Source: Betaproteobacteria bacterium
GTDB taxonomy: Bacteria > Pseudomonadota > Gammaproteobacteria > Burkholderiales > Sulfuricellaceae
NCBI GenBank assembly: GCA_021373185.1
Contig: JAJFTF010000041.1
Span: forward strand, 1 to 64,000
Reading direction: 5' to 3'
Length of the DNA stretch: 64,000 nucleotides
The notes beneath the pieces are model-generated. The model saw nothing but the letters and a program-made list of their open reading frames with translations, made no database searches and was not told where the DNA came from. Shown piece by piece: positions 1-10,390 of this stretch. A program made the position numbers and the translations under genes. How positions within the stretch are numbered: position 1 is the stretch's first letter; every line of letters begins with the position of its first letter.

Positions 1-1259
<1,259 letters not shown>

Positions 1260-1260
<1 letters not shown>

Positions 1261-2687
1261 TGGGTAAGCCTACCGGATTCATGGAGTTCAAGCGCCTGAG
1301 CGAGGAGAGCTTGCCGGTTGCCGAACGCCTGAAAAATTACCGCGAATTCGTCCAGCACCTGAACGACGAGCAGGCCGCCACCCAAGGCGCACGCTGCATG
1401 GACTGCGGCATTCCATTCTGCTCCAGCGGCTGCCCGGTCAACAACATTATCCCTGACTGGAACGACCTGGTTTATCGCAGCAACTGGAAGCGGGCGCTGG
1501 AATCCCTGCATTCCACCAACAATTTCCCGGAGTTTACCGGTCGCATCTGCCCGGCGCCCTGCGAGGCCGCCTGCACGCTGAACATCAACGACGAGGCGGT
1601 CGGCATCAAGTCGCTCGAGCACGCCATCATCGACAAGGGCTGGACGCAAGGCTGGGTGACGCCGCAACCGGCGCCGGCCAAGACCGGCAAGAAGGTCGCG
1701 GTGATCGGCTCCGGCCCGGCCGGGCTGGCCTGCGCGCAACAACTGGCGCGCGCCGGGCACAACGTGGCGGTGTTTGAAAAGAATGACCGCATCGGTGGCC
1801 TGCTGCGCTACGGCATCCCCGATTTCAAGTTCGAGAAGTCGCACATCGACCGCCGCATCGAGCAAATGCGCGCCGAAGGCGTGGAATTCCGCGTCGGCCA
1901 GCATGTCGGCACCGACGTCCCGGCGCAAACCATCATGGCGGATTTCGACGCCGTGGTTCTGACTGGCGGCGCCGAGCAACCGCGCGACCTGCCGGTTCCC
2001 GGCCGCGATTTGGCGGGCATACACTTCGCCATGGAATTCCTGTCGCAACAGAACAAGGTGGTGGCGGGCGACACCCTGCCCGACCAGATCAAGGCCACCG
2101 GCAAGCACGTGGTGGTGATCGGCGGCGGCGACACCGGCTCCGATTGCGTCGGCACTTCCAACCGCCACGGCGCCGCATCGGTGACCCAACTCGAAGTCAT
2201 GCCGCGTCCGGCAGAGCAGGAAAACAAGCCCCTGACCTGGCCCAACTGGCCGCTCAAGATGCGCACCTCCAGCTCGCAGGAAGAAGGCTGCACGCGCGAC
2301 TGGTCGGTGACCACCAAGGCTTTCGTCGGCACCAACGGCAAGCTCGAAAAACTGAGCTGCGTGCGCGTCGAGTGGAAAGACGGCAAACCACACGAGATTC
2401 CGGGCAGCGAATTCGAATTGAAGGCCGACCTGGTGTTCCTGGCGATGGGCTTCGTCAGCCCGGTGCAGAACGTGCTGGACGCGTTCGGCGTCGAAAGGGA
2501 CGCGCGCGGCAACGCCAAAGCATCAACCGACGGCACTGGCAGCTACCAGACTTCGGTAGGCAAAGTATTCGCCGCAGGCGACATGCGTCGCGGCCAGTCG
2601 CTGGTGGTATGGGCGATCCGCGAAGGCCGCCAGGCCGCACGCGCCGTTGACGAATACCTGATGGGCTCTTCCAACTTACCCCGGTAA
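1260..2687 (+). CDS. gltD: Glutamate synthase small subunit
   Basis: A 475-residue beta subunit of glutamate synthase, which passes electrons from NADPH through FAD and iron-sulfur clusters to GltB. Two N-terminal cysteine groups are visible: C46, C49, C54, C58 and C97, C101, C105. An FAD-binding [12 protein letters not shown] motif lies near residue 147 and an NADPH-binding [12 protein letters not shown] motif near residue 286. The C-terminal [20 protein letters not shown] block is typical of the family. The ATG overlaps the gltB stop by one base and has a strong AAAGGAGG site. The length is normal. hemE follows after 12 bases and may be in the same transcript. Confidence 0.97.
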
Positions 2688-2699
2688 CGCTAAAACAAC

Positions 2700-3764
2700 A
2701 TGCACAATAAACTCAAAAACGACACCTTCCTGCGCGCCTTGCTGCGCCAGCCTACCGAATACACCCCGGTATGGATGATGCGCCAGGCCGGACGCTATCT
2801 GCCCGAATACAACCAGACGCGGGCGCGCGCGGGCGATTTCCTGTCGTTGTGCAAAAACCCCGATCTTGCCACCGAAGTCACCCTGCAGCCGCTGGCGCGT
2901 TTTCCGCTGGATGCGGCCATCCTGTTTTCGGACATCCTCACCATTCCCGATGCGATGGGACTGGGACTGTATTTCAGCACCGGCGAAGGGCCGAAATTCG
3001 AGCGCCCGCTGCGCGACGAATGGGAAATCCGCGACCTGACCGTACCCGATCCCAATGTGCACCTGCGCTACGTGATGGATGCCGTCAGCCAGATCCGCAA
3101 ATCGCTGAACAACGAAGTGCCGCTGATCGGCTTTGCCGGCAGCCCGTTCACGCTGGCCTGCTACATGGTCGAAGGCGGCAGCAGTTCGGATTTCTCCCTG
3201 GTCAAGACCATGCTTTACCAGCGCCCGGAACTGCTGCACCACATTCTCGACGTCAACGCCCGCGCCGTGACCGCCTACCTCAATGCGCAAATCGAGGCCG
3301 GCGCCCAAGCCATCATGATTTTCGACTCGTGGGGCGGCGCGCTGTCGCATGCGGCCTACCATGAATTCTCCCTGCCCTACATGGAGCAGATCGTCAGCGG
3401 CCTGATCCGCGAGCGCGACGGCGCCACCATCCCCAACATCGTCTTCACCAAGGGTGGCGGGCTGTGGCTGGAAAGCATCGCCGCCATCGGCAGCAACGCC
3501 ATCGGCCTGGACTGGACCATCGACATCGGCCAGGCGCGCGCCCGCGTCGGCGACAAGGTGGCGCTGCAAGGCAACCTCGACCCGAACGTGCTGTTCAGCA
3601 ACCCCGACACCATCCGCGCCGAAGTCGGCAAAGTCCTGCAAAGCTACGGCAAGGGCAACGGCCACGTGTTCAACCTCGGCCACGGCATTTCGCAGTTCAC
3701 CAAGCCGGAAAACGCCGCCGCCATGGTTGAAGCCGTGCATGAACTGAGTAAGCCGTACCATTAA
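2700..3764 (+). CDS. hemE: Uroporphyrinogen decarboxylase
   Basis: A 354-residue cytosolic enzyme that removes four carboxyl groups from uroporphyrinogen III to give coproporphyrinogen III in haem synthesis. The N-terminal signature [13 protein letters not shown] carries the substrate-binding arginines R28 and R32. The second family signature, around [16 protein letters not shown], and the end [21 protein letters not shown] are also present. Length is that of the family and no cofactor motif is expected. It starts 12 bases after gltD. It is followed by a long inverted repeat (3777-3861) that could end transcription or act as a mobile repeat. Confidence 0.97.
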   Translation: MHNKLKNDTFLRALLRQPTEYTPVWMMRQAGRYLPEYNQTRARAGDFLSLCKNPDLATEVTLQPLARFPLDAAILFSDILTIPDAMGLGLYFSTGEGPKFERPLRDEWEIRDLTVPDPNVHLRYVMDAVSQIRKSLNNEVPLIGFAGSPFTLACYMVEGGSSSDFSLVKTMLYQRPELLHHILDVNARAVTAYLNAQIEAGAQAIMIFDSWGGALSHAAYHEFSLPYMEQIVSGLIRERDGATIPNIVFTKGGGLWLESIAAIGSNAIGLDWTIDIGQARARVGDKVALQGNLDPNVLFSNPDTIRAEVGKVLQSYGKGNGHVFNLGHGISQFTKPENAAAMVEAVHELSKPYH

Positions 3765-3776
3765 CCGCAGCAGCAT

Positions 3777-3861
3777 TCAGCCACGGATTAACACGGATGC
3801 ACACGGATTTCCTTGCTTCACCCGCCTACATCCGTGCCAATCCGTGTTAATCCGTGGCTGA
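3777..3861. repeat. Long inverted repeat between hemE and priA
   Basis: The arms at 3777-3798 and 3840-3861 are perfect 22-base reverse complements. Just inside them, about ten more bases on each side pair imperfectly (an ACACGGAT unit against ATCCGTG). Each arm is built of short periodic units of the form AACACGGAT. A related element with units of the form AACGCCGAT lies at 17481-17624. Elements of this type are scattered between genes in many proteobacteria. The role here is unknown; it could fold in hemE mRNA. Confidence 0.85.
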
Positions 3862-3876
3862 GATTGCCTTTGCCGG

Positions 3877-6069
3877 ATGAAAATTCTTCGCGTCGCCCTG
3901 GATGTCCCTCTCGACACCCTGTTTGACTACTCGGCGGGAAACGCCGGCGAAGTAGGCATTGGCGACCGGGTTCTGGTTTCATTCGGTCGCCGCAAGATGG
4001 TCGGCGTTGTCGCCGGCATTGCCGACCACTCCACCCTGGCGCCGGAACGCATCAAACCGGTAATTCAGGTTTTCCGCGACGCTCCGCCGCTGTCCGACGA
4101 AATCCTCCAACTCCTGCAATTCTGCGCCGACTATTACCATCACCCGCTGGGCGAGGTGATACTCAATGCCCTGCCCGTCCCGCTGCGCCAGACTAAGCCA
4201 GTCGCCCCGGCCAAAGCCGCCGGTTACCGTCTGACCGAAGCCGGGCTGGCGATCGAAGCCGACAGCCTGCCCAGCCGCGCCATCGTCAAACGCAAACTGC
4301 TGAACAGCCTGAAACAGGCCGGCACGCTGGCGCGCAGCGACATTGCCGAACTGTCGCCAAGCGCGCCGCAAGCCCTCAAGGAATTCCTGGCGCTAGGCTG
4401 GGCGGAAGAAAGCGACGAAATCCCGGACGCACCGCAACCCGCCCAGACGGCAGCCGGATCGCCCCCCCTGCCCACGCTGACGCCCGATCAGGAACAGGCG
4501 GTCAACGCCGTTCTGGCCAAGCTGGAGCAGTTCCAGGTCTGGCTGCTGCACGGCATTACCGGCAGCGGCAAGACCGAGGTCTACCTGCGCATTATCGCGC
4601 AGGTCTTACAGCGCGGCGGGCAGGCGCTGGTGCTGGTGCCGGAAATCAACCTGACGCCGCAACTCGAATCGCGCTTCCGCGCCCGCTTTCCCAACACCGT
4701 CATGGTCAGCCTGCACAGCCGCCTTGCCGCTGGAGAACGGCTACGCAACTGGTCGCTGGCGCAATCGGGCCGGGCCGGCATCGTGCTCGGCACGCGTTTG
4801 TCGCTGTTCACACCGTTGCCGAAACTGATGCTGATCGTGGCGGACGAAGAACACGACAGCTCGTTCAAGCAGCAGGACGGCTTGCGCTATTCCGCACGCG
4901 ACATGGCGATTGCACGCGGCAAGCAGGCCGGCGTGCCGGTGGTTCTCGGCTCGGCCACGCCCGCGCTGGAAAGCTGGCACAACGCCAGCACCGGCCGCTA
5001 CCAGATGCTGGAACTGCCGGCGCGGGCCGTGGCCGAGGCGGCGCTGCCAACCATCCGCTGCCATGACATCACCCGCGCCAACCTGGTCGACGGCTTGTCC
5101 GAACCGCTGATCGCAGCCCTGCGAGTTCGCCTTGAGCGCGGCGAGCAAAGCCTGGTATTCATCAACCGCCGAGGCTTTGCGCCGGTCATGCGCTGCGGCC
5201 AGTGCGGCTGGATCTCCACCTGCCACCGCTGCTCCAGCCGGCTGGTGGTGCACCTGCGCGAGAAACGCCTGCGCTGCCACCACTGCGGCCACGAATCGCG
5301 CATGCCGCACACCTGCCCGGATTGCGGCAACGCCGACCTCGCGCCGATCGGCTTGGGCACGCAACGCATCGAGGAAACGCTGACCGGCCTGTTCCCCGCC
5401 GCCCGCATCCTGCGCGTCGACCGCGACAGCGCCAAGCGCAAGCACGCCCTGCCGGAAATGCTGGATCGCATCCACGCCGAAGAGGTCGATATCATCATCG
5501 GCACCCAGCTCATGGCGAAGGGGCACGACTTCAAAAAACTCACCCTGGTCGGCGTGGTGAACGCCGATGGCGCGCTCTACAGCGCCGACTTCCGCGCTTC
5601 GGAGCGCCTGTTCGCGCAACTGATGCAGGTTGCCGGGCGCGCCGGACGCGACGCCCTGCCCGGCGAAGTGCTGATCCAGACCCAGTTTCCCACCCACCCG
5701 CTGTTCCAGTCGCTGATGCGGCACGATTACAACGGCTTTGCCGCAAGCCTGCTGACCGAGCGCAAGCAGGCCGAGTTTCCGCCCTTTTGCCACCAGGTGC
5801 TGCTGCGCGCCGAAGCGGCGCAGATGGAAACCGCCCTGGCTTTCCTGCGCAAGGCCAAGGCCGTTGCCCCCACCCGCTTCGATGTCACCCTGTTCGACCC
5901 GGTGCCGGCGCAAATGGCGCGCCTGGCCGGCAACGAGCGTGCGCACCTGCTGGTTCAAGCCGCTTCTCGCGGTGCGCTGCAGGCTTTTGTCGCCGACTGG
6001 AACAAGGCGCTAACCGGGCTGGACAGCCGCGTGCGCTGGGCGCTGGATGTCGATCCGCAGGAATTCTGA
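3877..6069 (+). CDS. priA: Primosomal protein N' (replication restart helicase PriA)
   Basis: A 730-residue 3'-to-5' DNA helicase that recognises stalled forks and starts primosome assembly. The N-terminal DNA-binding region covers about residues 1-100. The Walker A motif GITGSGKT lies near 227-234 and the DEEH box (VADEEHDSSF) near 321. A zinc-binding insertion with four cysteine pairs (CGQC, CHRC, CHHC, CPDC) spans about 440-485. The later helicase motifs (GTQLMAKGHDFKKLTLVG, VAGRAGR) follow. The ATG at 3877 gives the usual PriA N-terminus (MKILRVALDVPL). It stands alone between a repeat element and a chemoreceptor gene. Confidence 0.97.
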   Translation: MKILRVALDVPLDTLFDYSAGNAGEVGIGDRVLVSFGRRKMVGVVAGIADHSTLAPERIKPVIQVFRDAPPLSDEILQLLQFCADYYHHPLGEVILNALPVPLRQTKPVAPAKAAGYRLTEAGLAIEADSLPSRAIVKRKLLNSLKQAGTLARSDIAELSPSAPQALKEFLALGWAEESDEIPDAPQPAQTAAGSPPLPTLTPDQEQAVNAVLAKLEQFQVWLLHGITGSGKTEVYLRIIAQVLQRGGQALVLVPEINLTPQLESRFRARFPNTVMVSLHSRLAAGERLRNWSLAQSGRAGIVLGTRLSLFTPLPKLMLIVADEEHDSSFKQQDGLRYSARDMAIARGKQAGVPVVLGSATPALESWHNASTGRYQMLELPARAVAEAALPTIRCHDITRANLVDGLSEPLIAALRVRLERGEQSLVFINRRGFAPVMRCGQCGWISTCHRCSSRLVVHLREKRLRCHHCGHESRMPHTCPDCGNADLAPIGLGTQRIEETLTGLFPAARILRVDRDSAKRKHALPEMLDRIHAEEVDIIIGTQLMAKGHDFKKLTLVGVVNADGALYSADFRASERLFAQLMQVAGRAGRDALPGEVLIQTQFPTHPLFQSLMRHDYNGFAASLLTERKQAEFPPFCHQVLLRAEAAQMETALAFLRKAKAVAPTRFDVTLFDPVPAQMARLAGNERAHLLVQAASRGALQAFVADWNKALTGLDSRVRWALDVDPQEF

Positions 6070-6158
6070 GCGCGCGTTCGTGCGTCAGGATTGGAGTCCG
6101 CCGTATAACCCGGTGGAATAAAATACGATCTTTTGGTTGACGGATGTCGCCGGCAAAC

Positions 6159-6174
6159 CACGGCGCTTGCCGTG
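6159..6174. terminator. Small hairpin after priA
   Basis: A perfect 6-base stem (CACGGC / GCCGTG) with a GCTT loop, about 90 bases after the priA stop and before the chemoreceptor gene. No U-rich tail follows, so it is a weak candidate for a terminator. The rest of the 184-base gap shows no clear promoter apart from an AT-rich stretch near 6190-6230. Confidence 0.3.
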
Positions 6175-6253
6175 CTTCCGGAAATGGCGTTTAATTCATC
6201 CAACATAATTATAGGCTTCATTTTAATCAAGCCATCCACGAGGAGTCTTTCGC

Positions 6254-8179
6254 ATGTTTTCCCGCAGCCTTCAGGCAAAATTCATCCTGCCCGTTTCAAT
6301 CCTTGTCGTCGTCACGACCCTGATCCTGGTCGCGGTCATTTCCATCGGCAACAGCCGCAGCATCGAGCAATCCGCCCAAAGCGAAAGCCAGGAAAAACTC
6401 GCCAATATCGGACGGATTCTTGCCGTCACCGACGCCATCATGATGGAACGCGTGAAGGGCTCGATGAAGCTGCTGATGGAACGCGGCGGCCATATTGGCA
6501 TGCCGCATCAGGGCGACCCGGTAACCGTCGAAGGCAAGACCGCGCCCGACCTGATTTTTGGCGGCCAGCCCCAGGCCAACCGCTTCGAACTGGTGGATGG
6601 CGTGACCTCCAGCCAAAGCGGCACCGCCACGCTGTTTTCCAAAGCGGGCGAAGATTTTGTGCGGATCAGCACCAACGTGAAAAAAGACGGCAAGCGCGCC
6701 ATTGGCACCCTCCTCGACCCCAACGGCAAGGCCATCGCGGCAATCCGCGCCGGCCAGGCCTTCTATGGCCAAGTGGACATCCTCGGCAACCCCTTTCTCA
6801 CCGGCTATGAACCCATGCTCGACAGCCAGAACGGCGTGGTCGGCATCTGGTACGTGGGCTACAAGATCGACATGCAGGCCCTACAGCAATCCATCGCCAA
6901 GAGCCGCATCCTGAACGGCGGCTTCGTCGCGCTGCTGGACAACAAGGGCAAGGCGCGCTTCCATTCGGACAACATCACGCCCGAAACCGTTCTGGGTGTT
7001 GCCGGCGGCGGCATTCAGGGCTGGGAGGTCAAACGGGAAACCTTCACCCCCTGGGGCTTCGAAATGGTATCGGCCTACCCCAAAGACGAAGTCCGCAGCG
7101 CAGTAAAAAAAGCCATCTTCACCGTGGTGGCGATCGGCTTGGTGCTGGGCGGCATTTTGATGGCCCTGCTGATCTGGCTGTCGCGTTCGCTGGTCATCAA
7201 CCCGCTGAATGAAGCGGTTGCCGCCGCCGGGAAAATCGCCGACGGCGACCTGTCCGACCGGGTTAGCACCCAGCGCGAAGATGAAATCGGCGCATTGCTC
7301 AACGCACTGGGCCACATGCAGGAATCCCTGCGCCAGATGATCGGCAACATCACCAGCAATGCCCAGCATATTGCCGGGCTATCGACTTCCCTTTTCGCCA
7401 CCTCCAACAACGTGGCGAGCCAGTCGGCGCAACAGAGCGACGACGCCTCTTCCACCGCCGCTGCGGTGGAAGAACTGACCACCAGCATCGAGCACATGGC
7501 CGAAAGCGCGCGCGATTCCTTTGCCCTGGCCCAGGAAGCTGGCGAAACCGCCAAACGCGGTGCCGACATCGTGAGCCAGGCTTCGGCGGAAATGAGCAAT
7601 ATTGCCGAAAGCGTGAATCAATCGTCCCAACGGATTCTCTCCTTGGGCGAGCACTCCGCCAACATTTCCACGATTGCCGGAGTCATCAAGGAAATTGCCG
7701 ACCAGACCAACCTGCTGGCGCTCAATGCGGCCATCGAAGCGGCGCGTGCCGGCGAACAGGGTCGCGGATTTGCCGTGGTAGCCGACGAGGTCAGGAAACT
7801 CGCCGAGCGTACCGCAAAATCCACCGATGAAATCACCACCATGATCGGCGCCATCCAGTCGGAATCGAAGCACGCCGTAGACACCATGCATCAAGGACAG
7901 CAGCGCGTCGACACCGGAGTGGCAATGGCCGGGGAAGCCGCCTTGGCCATGAGTGAAATCGCCCGCGGTTCGGGGCAGGTAGTGGATGCGGTCAACAGCA
8001 TTTCCGCCGGGCTCCAGCAGCAAAGCGCTTCCAGCGGCCTGATTGCATCCAACGTGGAAAGAATCGCCGCCATGTCGGAGCAAAACGCCATCGCCATTCA
8101 GGATGTCGCGAATGCCTCCGCCCAGTTGAGCGAATCTGCCGGCTCGCTACAGGCAGCGGTGGCGCAATTCAGGATATAA
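6254..8179 (+). CDS. Methyl-accepting chemotaxis protein with Cache-type sensor
   Basis: A 641-residue transmembrane chemoreceptor that signals through CheW/CheA. Membrane helix 1 lies at about residues 10-31. The periplasmic ligand-binding region of about 250 residues resembles a Cache_3-Cache_2 double Cache domain ([18 protein letters not shown] and VGIWYVGYK are typical). Helix 2 is near 287-310 and is followed by a HAMP domain. The signalling domain carries the conserved hairpin tip [20 protein letters not shown]. There is no CheR-binding pentapeptide at the C-terminus. An AGGAG ribosome-binding site at about 6240 supports this ATG. No che or flagellar genes are nearby, so it looks like a stand-alone receptor. 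The ligand cannot be read from sequence. Confidence 0.95.
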   Translation: MFSRSLQAKFILPVSILVVVTTLILVAVISIGNSRSIEQSAQSESQEKLANIGRILAVTDAIMMERVKGSMKLLMERGGHIGMPHQGDPVTVEGKTAPDLIFGGQPQANRFELVDGVTSSQSGTATLFSKAGEDFVRISTNVKKDGKRAIGTLLDPNGKAIAAIRAGQAFYGQVDILGNPFLTGYEPMLDSQNGVVGIWYVGYKIDMQALQQSIAKSRILNGGFVALLDNKGKARFHSDNITPETVLGVAGGGIQGWEVKRETFTPWGFEMVSAYPKDEVRSAVKKAIFTVVAIGLVLGGILMALLIWLSRSLVINPLNEAVAAAGKIADGDLSDRVSTQREDEIGALLNALGHMQESLRQMIGNITSNAQHIAGLSTSLFATSNNVASQSAQQSDDASSTAAAVEELTTSIEHMAESARDSFALAQEAGETAKRGADIVSQASAEMSNIAESVNQSSQRILSLGEHSANISTIAGVIKEIADQTNLLALNAAIEAARAGEQGRGFAVVADEVRKLAERTAKSTDEITTMIGAIQSESKHAVDTMHQGQQRVDTGVAMAGEAALAMSEIARGSGQVVDAVNSISAGLQQQSASSGLIASNVERIAAMSEQNAIAIQDVANASAQLSESAGSLQAAVAQFRI

Positions 8180-8216
8180 CAAAATCCGGGAGGCGCATCA
8201 ACGAAGTGGATCCTAG

Positions 8217-8248
8217 GGATCAATGGAGTCTGACCCTGAGGTCTCTGG
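8217..8248. repeat. Degenerate REP/RAYT-like sequence at the left edge of the island
   Basis: The stretch reading GATCAATGGAGTCTGACC resembles, from memory, the GGGGTCAGACCCC-type palindromes that accompany REP-associated tyrosine transposases. The copy is imperfect and only the core GTC-T-GAC pairs. It sits exactly where GC-rich chromosomal DNA gives way to the AT-rich restriction-modification island. A better palindrome of similar form lies beyond the island at 10275-10301. No transposase gene is present. Confidence 0.4.
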
Positions 8249-8251
8249 TTT

Positions 8252-9271
8252 TCAAGGTAGCAGCGGACTAGTTAAGTGCTGTTGAATCTTCGATTTGATT
8301 CTCTTATTCGCCCGTTGCTTTCCATCACGAGAAATTAAATCCTGATAGACCCGCTTAATGGTCTCAACTGATTCATCTTGCATAAATCTAAATACAGAAG
8401 CTGATAAATATTCTGGCATTTGCTCAAATGCCAGCCACCTTCTTTCCTCGGCTTCGCATACATAACCTGTCGTATTTGAGCCAGCAAAAATATCTACGAC
8501 AAGATCATTCGGCTCAGTCAGCATTCTGATGAAGAATTCAGGGAGCTTTGTTGGGAATCTTGCTGGATGGGCTTTAATACCAAACTCCTTACATAACTTT
8601 AAATATTTCGAGGTTGCTTCACTATTGGATATTTGCAGCAAATTGGATGGAATGGCTCCGCCATTGTCTCGACCAAAAGTAGAACCAATATCGTGTCCTG
8701 ATGGCCTTTTGGCAGGGGTGTAGAAGGCTTCTGGGTCTTTGATTAGCTTTTTCATCCTGTCTGAATATTCCGTAAGAACCTTTGTTACGTCAGCTTTAGG
8801 CCATTCAGTTTTTGATAACCACCAGACTGTATTTACAGAATCTTTAGCTCGAATTTTCCTTTTATTAACCCACTCAATAGGACTGGGCAATTTGGAGGGG
8901 TTATGCCAAAAAAACTCTTCTGCCAGATGAAACCCAATCTCATCAACAAATTTAATCAGCACACGATAGTTATACAGGCTGCGAACCGGGACGCCTTTTT
9001 GGTATGCGCCACCTAAATCTATTACGAAAGAGCCATCGGAAGTTAATTTCTGATGCACTAGCTTTGCAAATTCAGCCAGCCAGTCAATATATTCGTGTTG
9101 CTCCTTGTTGCCATAGTCCTTCACTCTCAATAGCGCAAAAGGGGGTGATGTAATAACCAGATTTACTGAGTTATCTTCAAGCTGACGCAACATATCCAAT
9201 GAGTCGGCAACATAGGCTGCTCCTAGCTTGGTTTGATAAAGAGGGTCTTGCTCAAATATTTGTGACCTCAT
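8252..9271 (-). CDS. PvuII-type DNA (cytosine-N4) methyltransferase
   Basis: A 339-residue modification enzyme that should methylate the restriction site and protect host DNA. Motif IV, TSPPF, is near residues 41-45, and the SAM-binding motif I (VVDIFAGSNTTG) comes late. This is the beta-class order typical of N4-cytosine enzymes. Long blocks (GSFVIDLGGAYQKGVP, PSPIEWVNKRKIRAKD, KAHPARFP.KLPEFFIRML) agree with M.PvuII as I remember it, so the likely target is CAGCTG. The ATG at 9271 is preferred; an in-frame TTG at 9295 would add eight residues. It is divergent from the controller and endonuclease genes, the layout of the PvuII system. Base composition is clearly more AT-rich than the flanking genes. 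Confidence 0.93.
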   Translation of the reverse strand: MRSQIFEQDPLYQTKLGAAYVADSLDMLRQLEDNSVNLVITSPPFALLRVKDYGNKEQHEYIDWLAEFAKLVHQKLTSDGSFVIDLGGAYQKGVPVRSLYNYRVLIKFVDEIGFHLAEEFFWHNPSKLPSPIEWVNKRKIRAKDSVNTVWWLSKTEWPKADVTKVLTEYSDRMKKLIKDPEAFYTPAKRPSGHDIGSTFGRDNGGAIPSNLLQISNSEATSKYLKLCKEFGIKAHPARFPTKLPEFFIRMLTEPNDLVVDIFAGSNTTGYVCEAEERRWLAFEQMPEYLSASVFRFMQDESVETIKRVYQDLISRDGKQRANKRIKSKIQQHLTSPLLP

Positions 9272-9302
9272 TTTAGTGCTCGTAACATGTCTCAAAGGGG
9301 AA

Positions 9303-9326
9303 ACTTATAGTCTGTAGATACAAAGT
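9303..9326. promoter_or_regulatory. Putative C-box operator of the restriction-modification system
   Basis: Two half-sites in inverted orientation, ACTTATAGTC (9303-9312) and GATACAAAGT (9317-9326), are separated by TGTA. The left half matches the ACTTATAGTC half-site known from controller-protein operators (as I recall for Esp1396I). The right half is a weaker copy. It lies between the divergent methyltransferase and controller starts, where a C-protein binds to silence the methyltransferase promoter and tune its own. A possible -10 element CATATA at 9357-9362 would place the transcript start at or near the ATG at 9371. Confidence 0.6.
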
Positions 9327-9370
9327 TGTCAAGCCGCCAATATCGGGGCTTCCAAACATATACCCATCAC

Positions 9371-9586
9371 ATGACAGCTCGGATCATATTTGCAAACCGC
9401 TTAAGAGAGTTTAGAACTTCCAAGGGAATTTCCCAAGAGAAGTTAGCAGAGCTTTCGGGATTGCACAGAACGTATGTAAGTTCGGTAGAACGATTTGAAC
9501 GAAACATCACTGTTGATAATATGGAAAGGCTGGCTGGAGCTCTAGGTGTTGACCTTAGGGAGTTGCTAAAGCCATATGACGACTGA
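9371..9586 (+). CDS. Restriction-modification controller protein (C protein)
   Basis: A 71-residue helix-turn-helix protein of the Xre/C-protein family, which times endonuclease expression by binding the operator upstream of its own gene. The core [21 protein letters not shown] is the classic C-protein recognition region, followed by a dimerisation helix ending in [10 protein letters not shown]. The ATG at 9371 gives the normal family length. A TTG at 9326 would add 15 residues but would start inside the operator. No ribosome-binding site is seen, which fits the leaderless messages known for C genes. The last 11 bases overlap the start of the endonuclease gene. Confidence 0.92.
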   Translation: MTARIIFANRLREFRTSKGISQEKLAELSGLHRTYVSSVERFERNITVDNMERLAGALGVDLRELLKPYDD

Positions 9587-10160
9587 CAACCCAGATTACC
9601 AAAAATTCTTGGAATTATTTCCATATATTCGGCAATACCAAGACTTAGCAACAAAATACAACATCAATGATATTTTCCAAGACAATGGGGGGAAATATCT
9701 GCAGCTGATGATGATTCTCGGCCTAAGAACTGATGGCGCACGAGAGGGAAATGATGCCGTTGATGTAGATGGTAACGAATATGAGATCAAGACAGTTAAT
9801 CTTGAGCTTCAAAACCAATTTACAACACATCACCACATGAATCCAATTATTATCGCGAAATATCGTTTAGTTGATTGGTTTTTCGCCCCTTTTTTGGGGA
9901 TTGAATTAAAGGCCATTTACCGCATGAAACCCGATGCCATGGAGCCATTCTATGAGAAATGGGAAACTAAATGGCATGCGGATGGCGGAAAAGATATTAA
10001 CAACCCTAAAATTCCATTGAACTACGTAATGGAGCATGGGGAGTTAATCTGGCTTCCCGATGGCGAAACCCAATTTGTTGCACCTAAAATCATCAAAGAC
10101 CCAAACAGACCAGTTAAGCCGAGAAAAAAGAGGGCTGCCATTTCACTGGATGATATATAG
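9576..10160 (+). CDS. PvuII-like type II restriction endonuclease
   Basis: A 194-residue endonuclease closely resembling R.PvuII (157 residues), which cuts CAGCTG. The PvuII catalytic residues D34, D58, E68 and K70 map to D36, D60, E70 and K72 here ([21 protein letters not shown]). The base-reading histidine run THHHMNP is at 84-90. [17 protein letters not shown] matches the end of PvuII. About 35 extra C-terminal residues, rich in Lys, Arg and Pro, follow that point and have no PvuII counterpart. The gene overlaps the controller gene by 11 bases, so the two are probably translationally coupled. No frameshift or lost catalytic residue is seen, so the enzyme is probably active. Confidence 0.95.
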   Translation: MTTDNPDYQKFLELFPYIRQYQDLATKYNINDIFQDNGGKYLQLMMILGLRTDGAREGNDAVDVDGNEYEIKTVNLELQNQFTTHHHMNPIIIAKYRLVDWFFAPFLGIELKAIYRMKPDAMEPFYEKWETKWHADGGKDINNPKIPLNYVMEHGELIWLPDGETQFVAPKIIKDPNRPVKPRKKRAAISLDDI

Positions 10161-10204
10161 ATGTGGTTCTCTGTCGCGGGTTTTTAGAATTGTCCGCTTT
10201 TCCT

Positions 10205-10259
10205 GCCCTGGTTGGGGAGCGGCGTAGAGCGTAGCCCGGAGCCGATTCCCAACCAGGGC
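10205..10259. repeat. 12-bp inverted repeat after the endonuclease gene
   Basis: GCCCTGGTTGGG (10205-10216) and its exact complement CCCAACCAGGGC (10248-10259) flank a 31-base GC-rich loop. It lies about 45 bases after the endonuclease stop, where the composition changes abruptly from AT-rich to GC-rich. It could be a REP-type hairpin or part of a transcription end. No U-tract follows. Confidence 0.6.
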
Positions 10260-10274
10260 GGCGCGCTTGGCGAG

Positions 10275-10315
10275 AATCAAAGGGGCCTGGCCCCTTTGAT
10301 TGGGCCCCTTTGATT
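10275..10315. repeat. REP/RAYT-like palindrome plus direct repeat
   Basis: AATCAAAGGGGCC (10275-10287) and its exact complement GGCCCCTTTGATT (10289-10301) are separated by a single T. The right arm is then repeated directly at 10303-10315. The form recalls the AAAGGGGTCTGACCCCTTT-type palindromes found beside REP-associated transposases, which is a comparison from memory. It lies between the endonuclease gene and the integron cassette. Confidence 0.75.
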
Positions 10316-10323
10316 GCTTTGAT

Positions 10324-10390
10324 TTTAAACGTGGAGTTGAGGCGCCTGCGCGGCTTTTCGCGCAGGTCGCCTCGAACGTAGTGTTAGAGA
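10324..10390 (-). other. Integron attC recombination site
   Basis: Read on the minus strand, the site runs: R'' (CTCTAAC, containing the TAA stop of the cassette gene), L'' (TTCGAGGCG), a GC-rich stem, L' (CGCCTCAA), a 5-base spacer and R' (core GTT at 10328-10330). The stem arms are 10337-10352 and 10359-10376. They pair perfectly except for two unpaired bases on the plus strand, T10367 and G10374. These correspond to the extrahelical T and G of the folded bottom strand that the integron integrase uses for orientation. This combination is diagnostic for attC. Confidence 0.85.

Noticed and set aside
8271..8277. GTTAAGT as a second integron core site at the other end of the island
   Set aside because: It lies inside the methyltransferase coding end, with no L boxes, stem or partner R'' sequence around it.
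9326..9370. TTG start for the controller protein
   Set aside because: It falls inside the operator dyad and would lengthen a protein that already has normal size from the ATG at 9371.
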